64,000 nucleotides of DNA from Streptomyces sp. VRA16 Mangrove soil (GTDB taxonomy: Bacteria; Actinomycetota; Actinomycetes; Streptomycetales; Streptomycetaceae): positions 124,001-188,000 of the forward strand of contig NZ_JAFVLN010000004.1 in the NCBI RefSeq assembly GCF_017377775.1, read 5' to 3'. A model generated the notes under the pieces. That model was not told the origin of the DNA. It made no database searches and saw only the letters and a program-made list of their open reading frames with translations. Both the position numbers and the translations under genes were made by a program. Within the stretch, counting starts at the first letter, position 1; each line of letters begins with the position of its first letter. Positions 1 through 6,773 of this stretch are shown here, one piece after another.

Positions 1-822
1 CGCCGGCTCCACGATCCGCTGCCGCCGGACCCGGAGCGCGACTTCGACACCGGGGGCGCGGTGCTGTCCGCGTCGGGCCTGGTCCTGGTCGTTCTCGGCA
101 TCCTCGCGGCCGACGACAACGGCTGGCTCATGCTGGGGCTGTTGCTGGCCGGGGCACTGGTCCTGACGGGGTTCTTCCGCTGGGTGCGGGCCAAGGAACG
201 CCGGGGCGCGCAACCGCTTCTCCCCACGGTGCTCTTCTCCAACCACACCTCGAACCTCGGCCTGATCACGCAGCACATCCAGTGGCTGCTGCTGATGGGC
301 ATCTCGTTCGTGGTGGCCACGTATCTCCAGGTCGTACGCGGCTACGACGCGATCGGCACCGGCGTCATCTTCACGGCGTCCACCGTGGGGCTGCTGGTGT
401 CGTCCCTGGGCGCCGAGCGGTTCGCCCGGCGCCGCGAGCAGCGCACGCTCGTGATGGCCGGGTTCGCGACGACGGTGTGCGGGATCGGCGTACTCATCGG
501 CCTGGCCCACGGCTCACCGCACGCCTGGACGTTCACGCCCGGGCTGCTGCTGATCGGGCTCGGGCTCGGGCTGATGCTCACCCCGTCGGTGAACGTGGTG
601 CAGTCGAGCTTCCCGGAGGAACTCCAGGGCGAGATCTCCGGCCTCTCCCGCAGCATCTCCAACCTCGGCTCGTCGGTGGGCACCGCGATCGCGGGCACGA
701 TCCTGGTCGCGGATCCGGCGGTGGGGCCGTACGCGGTGGCGCTCATCGTGCTCGCGGTCATCGGGCTCGGCGGTCTGGTGACGGCGGCGCTGCTGCCGCG
801 GGGGCGGGAACGGCAGGCGTGA
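1..822 (+). CDS. MFS transporter, DHA2 family, C-terminal part (5' end outside window)
   Basis: The reading frame is open from base 1, so the N-terminal half lies upstream. The 273 visible residues hold several hydrophobic helices separated by short basic loops (for example FARRREQR), plus a cytoplasmic-type loop WVRAKERRGAQPLLP between helices, the usual arrangement of the second half of a 14-helix drug:H+ antiporter (EmrB/QacA-like). The segment GLGLGLMLTPSVNVVQSSFPEELQGEISGLSRSISNLGSSVGTA is longer than needed for recognition; its key part is the helix-11-like GLGLGLMLTP and the following SxSNLGSSxGTA. Likely an efflux pump in the cytoplasmic membrane. Substrate cannot be read from the sequence. 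It ends convergently with the RDD gene. Confidence 0.85.
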   Translation, partial: RRLHDPLPPDPERDFDTGGAVLSASGLVLVVLGILAADDNGWLMLGLLLAGALVLTGFFRWVRAKERRGAQPLLPTVLFSNHTSNLGLITQHIQWLLLMGISFVVATYLQVVRGYDAIGTGVIFTASTVGLLVSSLGAERFARRREQRTLVMAGFATTVCGIGVLIGLAHGSPHAWTFTPGLLLIGLGLGLMLTPSVNVVQSSFPEELQGEISGLSRSISNLGSSVGTAIAGTILVADPAVGPYAVALIVLAVIGLGGLVTAALLPRGRERQA

Positions 823-853
823 CGACTTCGGCCGCGGCCCGGGGCGCCGGTGC

Positions 854-1300
854 TCACCGTCCGTCGTAGCGCACGCAGGAGCCGACCAGGAGGTCCTGCA
901 GGGCGGCCCGGCGCCGGCTGAACAGGATCCAGAGCAGCCCCAGCGGGAACGTCACGCCGAGGGCCGCCCGGAGCAGCGCACGCGCCGGTCCGAGCCGCCG
1001 CCCCGCCCGGTCGCCGACCCGTACGCCCATCAGCCGTCCGCCGACGCTCTGCCCCGTCATGATCCAGGCCCCGCCGAGATAGCACACGGCGAACACCCAG
1101 CTCACCACGGCGGAGACCCACCCGTCCCATTCGGGCACCCGGAACGGCGGCCCGCTCACCAGCAACCGGGCACCCCCAGCCCCGAGTCGCACGGCGACCC
1201 CCGTCAGCGCCACCAGCGACACGTCGACGAGCCCGGCGATCCCCCGCGTGACGATCCCGGCCGCGTCCTCCCCCGCGTCTCTGCCCTCCGGCCCGCTCAT
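854..1300 (-). CDS. RDD family membrane protein
   Basis: 148 residues with an RDD-type layout: a first membrane segment (about residues 18-50, with an early R and D in TRGIAGLVDVSLVAL), a second (about 63-82, VVSWVFAVCYLGGAWI), the typical TGQSVGGRLMGVRV motif, and a last hydrophobic stretch GVTFPLGLLWILFS followed by a basic RRRAALQDLLVGS tail. RDD proteins are small integral membrane proteins, mostly of unknown role, some linked to transport. The start overlaps the stop of the upstream repeat protein by an ATGA (1297-1300), so the two are translationally coupled and probably act together. Confidence 0.8.
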   Translation of the reverse strand: MSGPEGRDAGEDAAGIVTRGIAGLVDVSLVALTGVAVRLGAGGARLLVSGPPFRVPEWDGWVSAVVSWVFAVCYLGGAWIMTGQSVGGRLMGVRVGDRAGRRLGPARALLRAALGVTFPLGLLWILFSRRRAALQDLLVGSCVRYDGR

Positions 1301-2565
1301 CGCCCCAGCACCCGATCGGCGAACCGGCTCACCCCGAGGTCCCCCCGCCGCCCGATCTCCCGCACGGCGGCCCCGGTCTCGGCGGCCATCCCGCCCCCGG
1401 TCTCCCGCACGATCCGCCCGAGGTCGATCTCCCGCAGGACGTCGCGGGTGAGACCGACGAGGTCGATACGGGCGATGATCCTGTCGATGTCGATCCGGTC
1501 GGCGATGGCGTCGACGTCGACCCGTTCCACGATCGCGTCGATGTCGACCCGGGCAGCCACGGCGTCCACGTCGACGCCGGAGGCGATGGCGTTCACATCG
1601 ACACGGGCGGCGATCTCGTTCACGTCGACGCGGGACGCAATGGAGTTGACGTCGATGCGGGCGGCTATGGCGTTGGCGTCGACACGGGCTGCGATGGCGT
1701 TCACGTCGACACGGGCGGCAATCGCATTCACATCGATACGGGCGGCTATCGCGTTCACGTCCACCTGAGAGGCGATGGCGTCGATGTCCACCCGCTGGAC
1801 GATCGCGTCGACGTCGACCCGGTCCACGATCGCATCCACATCCACCCGGTCCACGATCGCGTCCACGTCCACACCGGCCGCGACGGCGTTCACGTCGACG
1901 CGGGACACGATGCCTGCCACGTCGACCCGGGAGGCGACGAGGTCGACGTCCACGCGGTCCACGATCGCTCCGACGTCGACACGGGAGGCGATCTCGTCCA
2001 CGTCCACCCGCTCGACGATGCGCGCCACATCCACACGAGACGCGACCGCATCCACGTCCACCCGGTCCACGATCCGCGCCACATCAACACGGGCGGCCAC
2101 GGCGTCCACATCGACCTGGTCGACGATCCGACCGACATCGACGCGCGCCGCGATCTCATCCACATCCACCCGGTCCACGATCGCCCCCACATCCACGCGG
2201 GACGCGACCGCATCCACATCCACCCGGTCCACGATCCGCGCCACATCAACACGGGCGGCCACGGCGTCCACATCGACCTGGTCAACGATCCGACCAACAT
2301 CGACGCGCGCCGCAATCTCGTCCACATCCACCCGCTCGACGATGCGCGCCACATCCACACGAGACGCGACCGCATCCACGTCCACCCGGTCCACGATCGC
2401 CCCCACATCCACGCGGGACGCGACCGCATCCAGGTCCACCCGGTCCAGGACGAACCCCACCGCGGCGCGCACCACCGCCCCCGTCACCGACTCCATCGCC
2501 TCACGCGCACCCCGTACACGTCGTGTGACGAAGTGGGTGAGGGCGTTCGTGTATTCATGCGTCAT
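1297..2565 (-). CDS. Nonapeptide-repeat protein (36 tandem 9-residue units)
   Basis: 422 residues: a 42-residue basic head, then 36 consecutive nonapeptides without insertion or deletion (residues 43-366; consensus V-D-V-x-x-I/V-A/V-x-R), then a 56-residue tail that starts with two degenerate units. Units alternate in pairs (VDVDAVASR / VDVGAIVDR), giving an 18-residue higher-order period; the later third switches to VDVNAIAAR units. I recall similar VDVDAVVxR strings next to or fused with RDD domains in other actinobacteria, with no known function. Here the repeat and RDD parts are separate genes joined by an ATGA overlap. No signal peptide or membrane helix is visible. An amphipathic rod or a membrane-associated scaffold is a guess. 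Confidence 0.75.
   Translation of the reverse strand: MTHEYTNALTHFVTRRVRGAREAMESVTGAVVRAAVGFVLDRVDLDAVASRVDVGAIVDRVDVDAVASRVDVARIVERVDVDEIAARVDVGRIVDQVDVDAVAARVDVARIVDRVDVDAVASRVDVGAIVDRVDVDEIAARVDVGRIVDQVDVDAVAARVDVARIVDRVDVDAVASRVDVARIVERVDVDEIASRVDVGAIVDRVDVDLVASRVDVAGIVSRVDVNAVAAGVDVDAIVDRVDVDAIVDRVDVDAIVQRVDIDAIASQVDVNAIAARIDVNAIAARVDVNAIAARVDANAIAARIDVNSIASRVDVNEIAARVDVNAIASGVDVDAVAARVDIDAIVERVDVDAIADRIDIDRIIARIDLVGLTRDVLREIDLGRIVRETGGGMAAETGAAVREIGRRGDLGVSRFADRVLGR
1468..2439 (-). repeat. 27-bp tandem coding repeats (36 copies)
   Basis: The DNA encoding residues 43-366 of the nonapeptide protein is 36 head-to-tail 27-bp units. Some neighbouring blocks are nearly identical over more than 100 bp (around 2030-2130 and 2200-2260), suggesting recent duplication or unequal crossing-over. 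Other copies differ only at third positions, which points to selection on the peptide. Confidence 0.9.
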
Positions 2566-2599
2566 CCGGAGACCGCAGCAGGGGCCGCGGCCGTGGGCA

Positions 2600-3541
2600 T
2601 CATCCGCCGCGGGTGAGTCGGCGGCGGGGGCGGCCGGTGTCGGGGGCGGCGGCGGATTCGGGGCGGTGACGCGTCGTCATCCTGCCCCAGCGGCGGCGCC
2701 GGACAGTAATCTGGTCGTCCCGGCCGCCCCTGATCCCGGCGGTCGATCCCCGTCGTCCCGCTTCCCGGGTTTCCTGCGGAAGCCGATCCGTGCAGGGGAA
2801 GTCGCCATGCATGATGGAAGCGCATGGCTCGGCGGGTACGTCCGGGTTCACGAGATCCGCGGACTGACCGTGATCGAGTTCCATGGTGAGATCGACATCG
2901 CCACCGCACTGCACGTCCTGCCGACGCTCGACGCCGCCACGGTCACCGCAGGCCGGACCGTGGTGCTCGATCTCGGGCCGGTCGGGTTCTTCGACATCTA
3001 CGCCCTGCGGCTGCTGTGCCGGGTGCAGGACCGCGTCGTCGCGCTCGGCGGCCGGCTCATCCTCGTCTGCGACCACGGCAACATCCTCAAACTGCTCCGC
3101 GCGGGCGGTCTGATGGAGCGGTTCGCCCCGGTGCCGTCCGTTCAGGACGCCTTGGACCGGGGCGGCCAGGAGGCCGCGGGGTGAGGCGTCCGGCGGGGTC
3201 GACTCGGCGCAGGACGCGGTGAGTTCACCGGCGGGACCGAGCAGGCCGAACGGCAGACCGTTGCGGTCCGCGAGCGTGCGGGCGAGCCAGAGCACGCTGA
3301 CGCCGGTGGCGCCGAGCCGCACGGCACCGCGCAGGTCGACGAGAACGCCCGTACCGCCGGGCCGGATCGCCCCGTGCAGCAGCCTGCCGACCGGCGCCTC
3401 GGCGGCCGGTCCGAGCTCGCCGCACACCTCGATCACCAGACAGCCGGCGACGCAGCGCACCACCACCGGCGGCGGTACCACCCTCGCACGCCCCCACCTG
3501 CGCGTCCGGCGGCGCAGCCGCGCCACGGGAGTCCATGTCAT
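2600..3541 (-). CDS. STAS-like protein with doubtful C-terminal extension
   Basis: Start ATG 3541 has a G-rich Shine-Dalgarno (CAGGGGGG) about 10 bases upstream. Residues about 25-105 read as a degenerate STAS domain: PPVVVRCVAGCLVIEVCGEL, then GVLVDLRGAVRLGATGVSVL where the usual D-S-x-G reads L-G-A-T-G, and a following helix ARTLADRNG. The frame stays open to 2600, but everything beyond about base 3185 is antisense to the well-supported STAS gene on the plus strand and has no family resemblance. A one-base shift near 3225 would end the protein right after GLLGPAG, so either the real C-terminus is lost to a frameshift or the two genes truly overlap tail to tail. The domain part (3185-3541) is credible; the rest is not. 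Confidence 0.45.
   Translation of the reverse strand: MTWTPVARLRRRTRRWGRARVVPPPVVVRCVAGCLVIEVCGELGPAAEAPVGRLLHGAIRPGGTGVLVDLRGAVRLGATGVSVLWLARTLADRNGLPFGLLGPAGELTASCAESTPPDASPRGLLAAPVQGVLNGRHRGEPLHQTARAEQFEDVAVVADEDEPAAERDDAVLHPAQQPQGVDVEEPDRPEIEHHGPACGDRGGVERRQDVQCGGDVDLTMELDHGQSADLVNPDVPAEPCASIMHGDFPCTDRLPQETREAGRRGSTAGIRGGRDDQITVRRRRWGRMTTRHRPESAAAPDTGRPRRRLTRGG
2807..3184 (+). CDS. STAS-domain protein, anti-sigma factor antagonist-like
   Basis: 125 residues from ATG 2807, chosen because AGGGGA lies 8 bases upstream. A single STAS fold covers about residues 10-115: VRVHEIRGLTVIEFHGEIDIATA, then the signature region VVLDLGPVGFFDIYALRLL and the closing GGRLILVCDHGNILKLLRAGGL strand/helix (each quoted part is a separate element). 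In classic antagonists (SpoIIAA, BldG, RsbV) the signature reads F-M-D-S-S/T-G-L with a phosphorylatable Ser; here it is F-F-D-I-Y-A-L, so the Ser is Ile and the Gly is Ala. It should still bind partners but cannot be switched by phosphorylation at that site. A second STAS-like gene faces it on the other strand. Confidence 0.85.
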   Translation: MHDGSAWLGGYVRVHEIRGLTVIEFHGEIDIATALHVLPTLDAATVTAGRTVVLDLGPVGFFDIYALRLLCRVQDRVVALGGRLILVCDHGNILKLLRAGGLMERFAPVPSVQDALDRGGQEAAG

Positions 3542-3682
3542 GGGCGTCCCACCCCCCTGAGCCCGGCGGACGGACACCGTCGTGCGGCCGGGAACCCCGC
3601 GCGAGGGGCCGTTCGGCCCTCACCCGCGGGGCCGGTCGGCCCCGCACCGGGCCGCATCCCGACTACACCAGGCGCCGTACCC

Positions 3683-3707
3683 CCCTGGGCCGCGATCCCA
3701 GGGTTTT
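3683..3707 (+). terminator. Hairpin CCCTGGG/CCCAGGG followed by TTTT
   Basis: A 7-bp perfect stem (3683-3689 with 3697-3703), 7-base loop, then four T on the plus strand. It has the form of a weak intrinsic terminator; no plus-strand gene ends close by, so its role is uncertain. Confidence 0.35.
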
Positions 3708-3805
3708 CACCGTGGCCGCGGCGGCGCCCCGGGTCCATCGTGGAGAGCACGGAAGTTCACGGGGCTTTCGCACACGGCGGATCGAACCGGGGGAACACGG
3801 GGGAC

Positions 3806-3830
3806 GGGGGTGCCCACTGCGGGCACCCCC
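3806..3830 (-). terminator. Stem-loop downstream of the LAL gene
   Basis: GGGGGTGCCC (3806-3815) pairs perfectly with GGGCACCCCC (3821-3830) around a 5-base loop. It lies about 43 bases past the LAL stop codon, the position of a GC-rich Streptomyces terminator without a U tract. Confidence 0.6.
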
Positions 3831-3872
3831 GCTGTCGTGCCCGCCATCGGCTCCGCCCCTGCCCGTACGGCG

Positions 3873-6659
3873 TCACGGCTCGGCGAACTGGCTGATCAGC
3901 CGGACGAGTTGCGCCCTGCGGTGCACCCCGTCGAGCTTGCGGTAGATGTTGCCGAGATGGAACTCCACCGTCTTGACGCTGAGGAAGAGCTGCTCGGCGG
4001 CCTCATGGTTGGTGACTCCGCGTCCGACGGCGAGCGCGACGCGCAGTTCCTGCGGGGTGAGACCGTCGAGCGGGGTGCGGCCCGCGCTGCCGAGGGGCTC
4101 ACCGCCGCCACCCGCGGCCTGGAGTTCATCGGCGGCGCGGGCCGCCCAGCCGCTCGCGCCGAGCCGCTCGAAGGTGCCGAGGGCGCGCTGCAGCGAACGC
4201 CTGGCCTCACCGCGCCGCCCCTGCCTGCGCAGCATCTCGCCGCGCGCGAACTCGGTGCGACCGCGCTCGAACGGGGCGCCGACGTCGGCCAGTTGAGCCA
4301 GCGCGTGCTCCATGTGGACGTCGGCGCCCGCCGGATGGAGCATGCCGCGCACCCGGGCGGCCGCCGCCGCGGTGACGGGCCGGTGGCCGCGCCCGGCCTC
4401 GTGGTCCAGGACGCGCAGCACCTCGAACGCCTCGTCGGTGCGGTGGAGATGGACGTAGGCGTCGGCGAGGTCCGCGGCCCAGGAGAGATAGAGGCCGTCG
4501 CCACGGCCGTTGGCGACCGAGAACGCCCGGACCTTCTCCAGCTGCCGGGCGGCCTCCTCGAAGCGGCCGAGGCCGAGTTCGAGCAGGCCGATGGCGCCGT
4601 GGGCGCGCGCCGCGTCCATGGGGAGTTCGACGGCCGCGGCGAGCGACCAGGCCTGCGCCGCGTGCCGCCGGCAGTCCGCCTCCTTGCCGCGGGCCGCCTC
4701 GGTCCTGGCCTGGGCGGCGAGCGCGCGGCACACCTCGATGACGCGGCCGGTGTCCTCGCCGAGCCGCACGGACTCGTCGGCGTGGGCGAGCGACGCGTTC
4801 CACCGCCCGCTCCAGAACTCGATCACGGAGAACGTGCCGAGCAGATGGGCGAGGAGCCCCACGGTGCTGGAGGCGCGCGCGGCGTGCACGGCGCGGTCGA
4901 GCAGGGCGTGTCCCGCGTCGAGTTCCTCCGCGGCCAGGTAGCACAGGCCGCCGACACCGGAGACGGGGTAGGGGAACGCCAGATCCGGTATCGCGAGCGG
5001 CTTTTCGAGGTCGTGGAGGAGGGCGCCGCCGGCCACCGCGTCGCCGCCGAGGAGTTCGACGAGCGCGTGCAGGAGGCGTACGGGCAGTGCGGCGGCCGGG
5101 TCGCCGAACGCCTCGGCGATCTGCATGGACTCGGCGGAGGTGGCACGCGCCGCGGTGAGGTCGCCGATGGCGAGTTCGGTGAGGGTGATGCCGCCGAGCA
5201 TGACGGCGGCGAGCGCGGGATCGACGCGCCGGGCCTCGTCGACGGCGGAGCGCAGCTGCTCGCGGGCGACCGCGGGCCGGCCGCGCTGGATGTCGAGGTA
5301 GCAGCGGAGTTGGCGGATGTCGAGGCGGGTGCGTTCCTGCGCGGCGTGCCCGAGGGCGCGGTCGAGCAGCTCCGCGGCCTCGTCGAGGGAGCCTGCGGCC
5401 TGGGCGGCGCGGGCGGCGGCGAGCAGGCGGCGCGCCTTGTCCTCGTCCTCGGGGGTGAAGCGGGCGGCGTGGGCGTACAGGCGGGCGGCGAGCGGAAAGG
5501 TGAGGCTGCCGGGCCCGCCGGACGCGGCGTGTTCCAGTGCGGCGGCGATCTGTTCGTCGGGGTCGGCGCCGGACTCGGCCAGATGCCAGGCGTACCGTTC
5601 GAGCGCGGTGGGCGCCTTGGCGTCCCGCAGGGCGTGGGCCACCGTGCGGTGGGCCCGCCAGCGGCGCACCGCGCTCGCCCCGTGATAGACGCTGGAGCGC
5701 ACCAGCGGATGCCGGAAGACGTACGCGCCTTCCTCCACGGTCATCAGCCCGGCCCGCTCGGCCGGTTCGAGGGCGGAGTAGTTCAACTCGTGGGCGCGCA
5801 GTACCCGTTCGGTTCCGGCGAGGGGGCGCGGGCCGAGGACGGCGAGCAGCAGCATGGCGTCCTGGGTGTCGTCCGGGAGGCGGGCGACGGCGCTGTGGAA
5901 GGTGCGGGAGAGCATCTCGCCGATGGGCAGCGGGGCGCCGGTGTCGAAGTGGTGACCGCCGCGGGCGAGCAGCGCCGGGAGTTCGACGAGGGCCAGGGGG
6001 TTGCCGCGGGCCTCGGCCAGCAGCCAGTTGACGTCGTGCGAGGAGAGCGGTTCACCGGCGACGAGCCGGCGCGCGGAGTCGGTGTCGAGCCCGCTCAGGG
6101 TGAGGGTCTCGACGGGGGCGAGCCGGGAGACCGCCTCGTCGCTGTCACGGACGGCGAAGAGGGCCGCGACGCCTTCCCTGCTGAGCCTGCGGGTGGCGAA
6201 CGCGAGGGCGTCCAGGGAGTACCGGTCGAGCCACTGCGCGTCGTCGACGACCATCAGGACGGGCCCGGCCTCGCTGACCGCGCCGAGCAGGCTGAGCGTC
6301 CCCGCGGCGACGGCGAACCGGTCCTGGGCGACGGCGGGGCCGAGGGCGAGGGCGCCGGTGAGGGCGGCGGCCTGCCGTCCCGGGATCCGCTCCAGGTGGT
6401 CGGTGACCGGCCGGAACAGGTCCGCGAGTCCGACGTAGGGCAGTCCGGTCTCGGACTCGATGCCATGGGTGCGCAACAGGGTCAGGTCCCCGGCGACGGA
6501 CTCGGCGAACGCGAGCAGACTCGACTTGCCGATTCCCGCCTCGCCGCGCACGACGAGGGCCCCGCTGCGTCCCGCGCGCGCCTCGTCGACGAGGTCTTCG
6601 AGGCGTGCGCACTCCGCTGTCCGACCCAGCAGCATGCGGCCAGGGTAACCGGCGGTCAC
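3873..6659 (-). CDS. LAL-type LuxR family transcriptional regulator
   Basis: 928 residues, the normal size of a large ATP-binding LuxR regulator. Order: AAA/NTPase domain with Walker A GEAGIGKSS (39-47) and Walker B VLMVVDDAQWLD (134-145); a long helical TPR-like middle (about 350-830); C-terminal LuxR helix-turn-helix starting LTPQELRVALAVGRG and including LSVKTVEFHLGNIYRKL. These proteins are MalT-like activators of catabolic or secondary-metabolite genes. Start: the frame opens with GTG at 6659, but ATG at 6635 gives MLLGRTAE, the usual family N-terminus; neither has a clear Shine-Dalgarno. No target is evident; it sits between STAS proteins and an ABC exporter. Confidence 0.9.
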   Translation of the reverse strand: MTAGYPGRMLLGRTAECARLEDLVDEARAGRSGALVVRGEAGIGKSSLLAFAESVAGDLTLLRTHGIESETGLPYVGLADLFRPVTDHLERIPGRQAAALTGALALGPAVAQDRFAVAAGTLSLLGAVSEAGPVLMVVDDAQWLDRYSLDALAFATRRLSREGVAALFAVRDSDEAVSRLAPVETLTLSGLDTDSARRLVAGEPLSSHDVNWLLAEARGNPLALVELPALLARGGHHFDTGAPLPIGEMLSRTFHSAVARLPDDTQDAMLLLAVLGPRPLAGTERVLRAHELNYSALEPAERAGLMTVEEGAYVFRHPLVRSSVYHGASAVRRWRAHRTVAHALRDAKAPTALERYAWHLAESGADPDEQIAAALEHAASGGPGSLTFPLAARLYAHAARFTPEDEDKARRLLAAARAAQAAGSLDEAAELLDRALGHAAQERTRLDIRQLRCYLDIQRGRPAVAREQLRSAVDEARRVDPALAAVMLGGITLTELAIGDLTAARATSAESMQIAEAFGDPAAALPVRLLHALVELLGGDAVAGGALLHDLEKPLAIPDLAFPYPVSGVGGLCYLAAEELDAGHALLDRAVHAARASSTVGLLAHLLGTFSVIEFWSGRWNASLAHADESVRLGEDTGRVIEVCRALAAQARTEAARGKEADCRRHAAQAWSLAAAVELPMDAARAHGAIGLLELGLGRFEEAARQLEKVRAFSVANGRGDGLYLSWAADLADAYVHLHRTDEAFEVLRVLDHEAGRGHRPVTAAAAARVRGMLHPAGADVHMEHALAQLADVGAPFERGRTEFARGEMLRRQGRRGEARRSLQRALGTFERLGASGWAARAADELQAAGGGGEPLGSAGRTPLDGLTPQELRVALAVGRGVTNHEAAEQLFLSVKTVEFHLGNIYRKLDGVHRRAQLVRLISQFAEP

Positions 6660-6773
6660 GGACGGCGGCAGCCCGTCAACTTGTGCTTTGTCACACGAAG
6701 TTGGGGCGGTCCCGTGGCGACGGTGAAGGCATCGCCACGGAACCGGCCTGCACGCGCGGCGCCGTGACCGGGG

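Larger units (their letters stand above)
3542..3872. other. Intergenic region with two hairpins, no gene seen
   Basis: 331 bases between the minus-strand STAS-like gene start and the LAL stop codon. I see two stem-loops (listed separately) and GC-rich low-complexity sequence. The longer frames here lack family features. Confidence 0.6.

Noticed and set aside
1468..2439. CRISPR-like regularly spaced repeats
   Set aside because: Units are contiguous, with no unique spacers, and are in-frame codons of one protein.
1775..2550. Thr/Ser/Arg-rich plus-strand frame across the nonapeptide array
   Set aside because: A repeat of 27 bp leaves every frame open; the peptide TSTR... pattern simply mirrors the repeat. 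The minus frame has a conserved V-D-V pattern with silent changes.
3582..6767. Very long plus-strand frame (about 1060 codons) across the LAL gene
   Set aside because: It is antisense to the LAL regulator, whose domains are complete; a high-GC third position in one frame leaves other frames open. No family motif in the plus frame.
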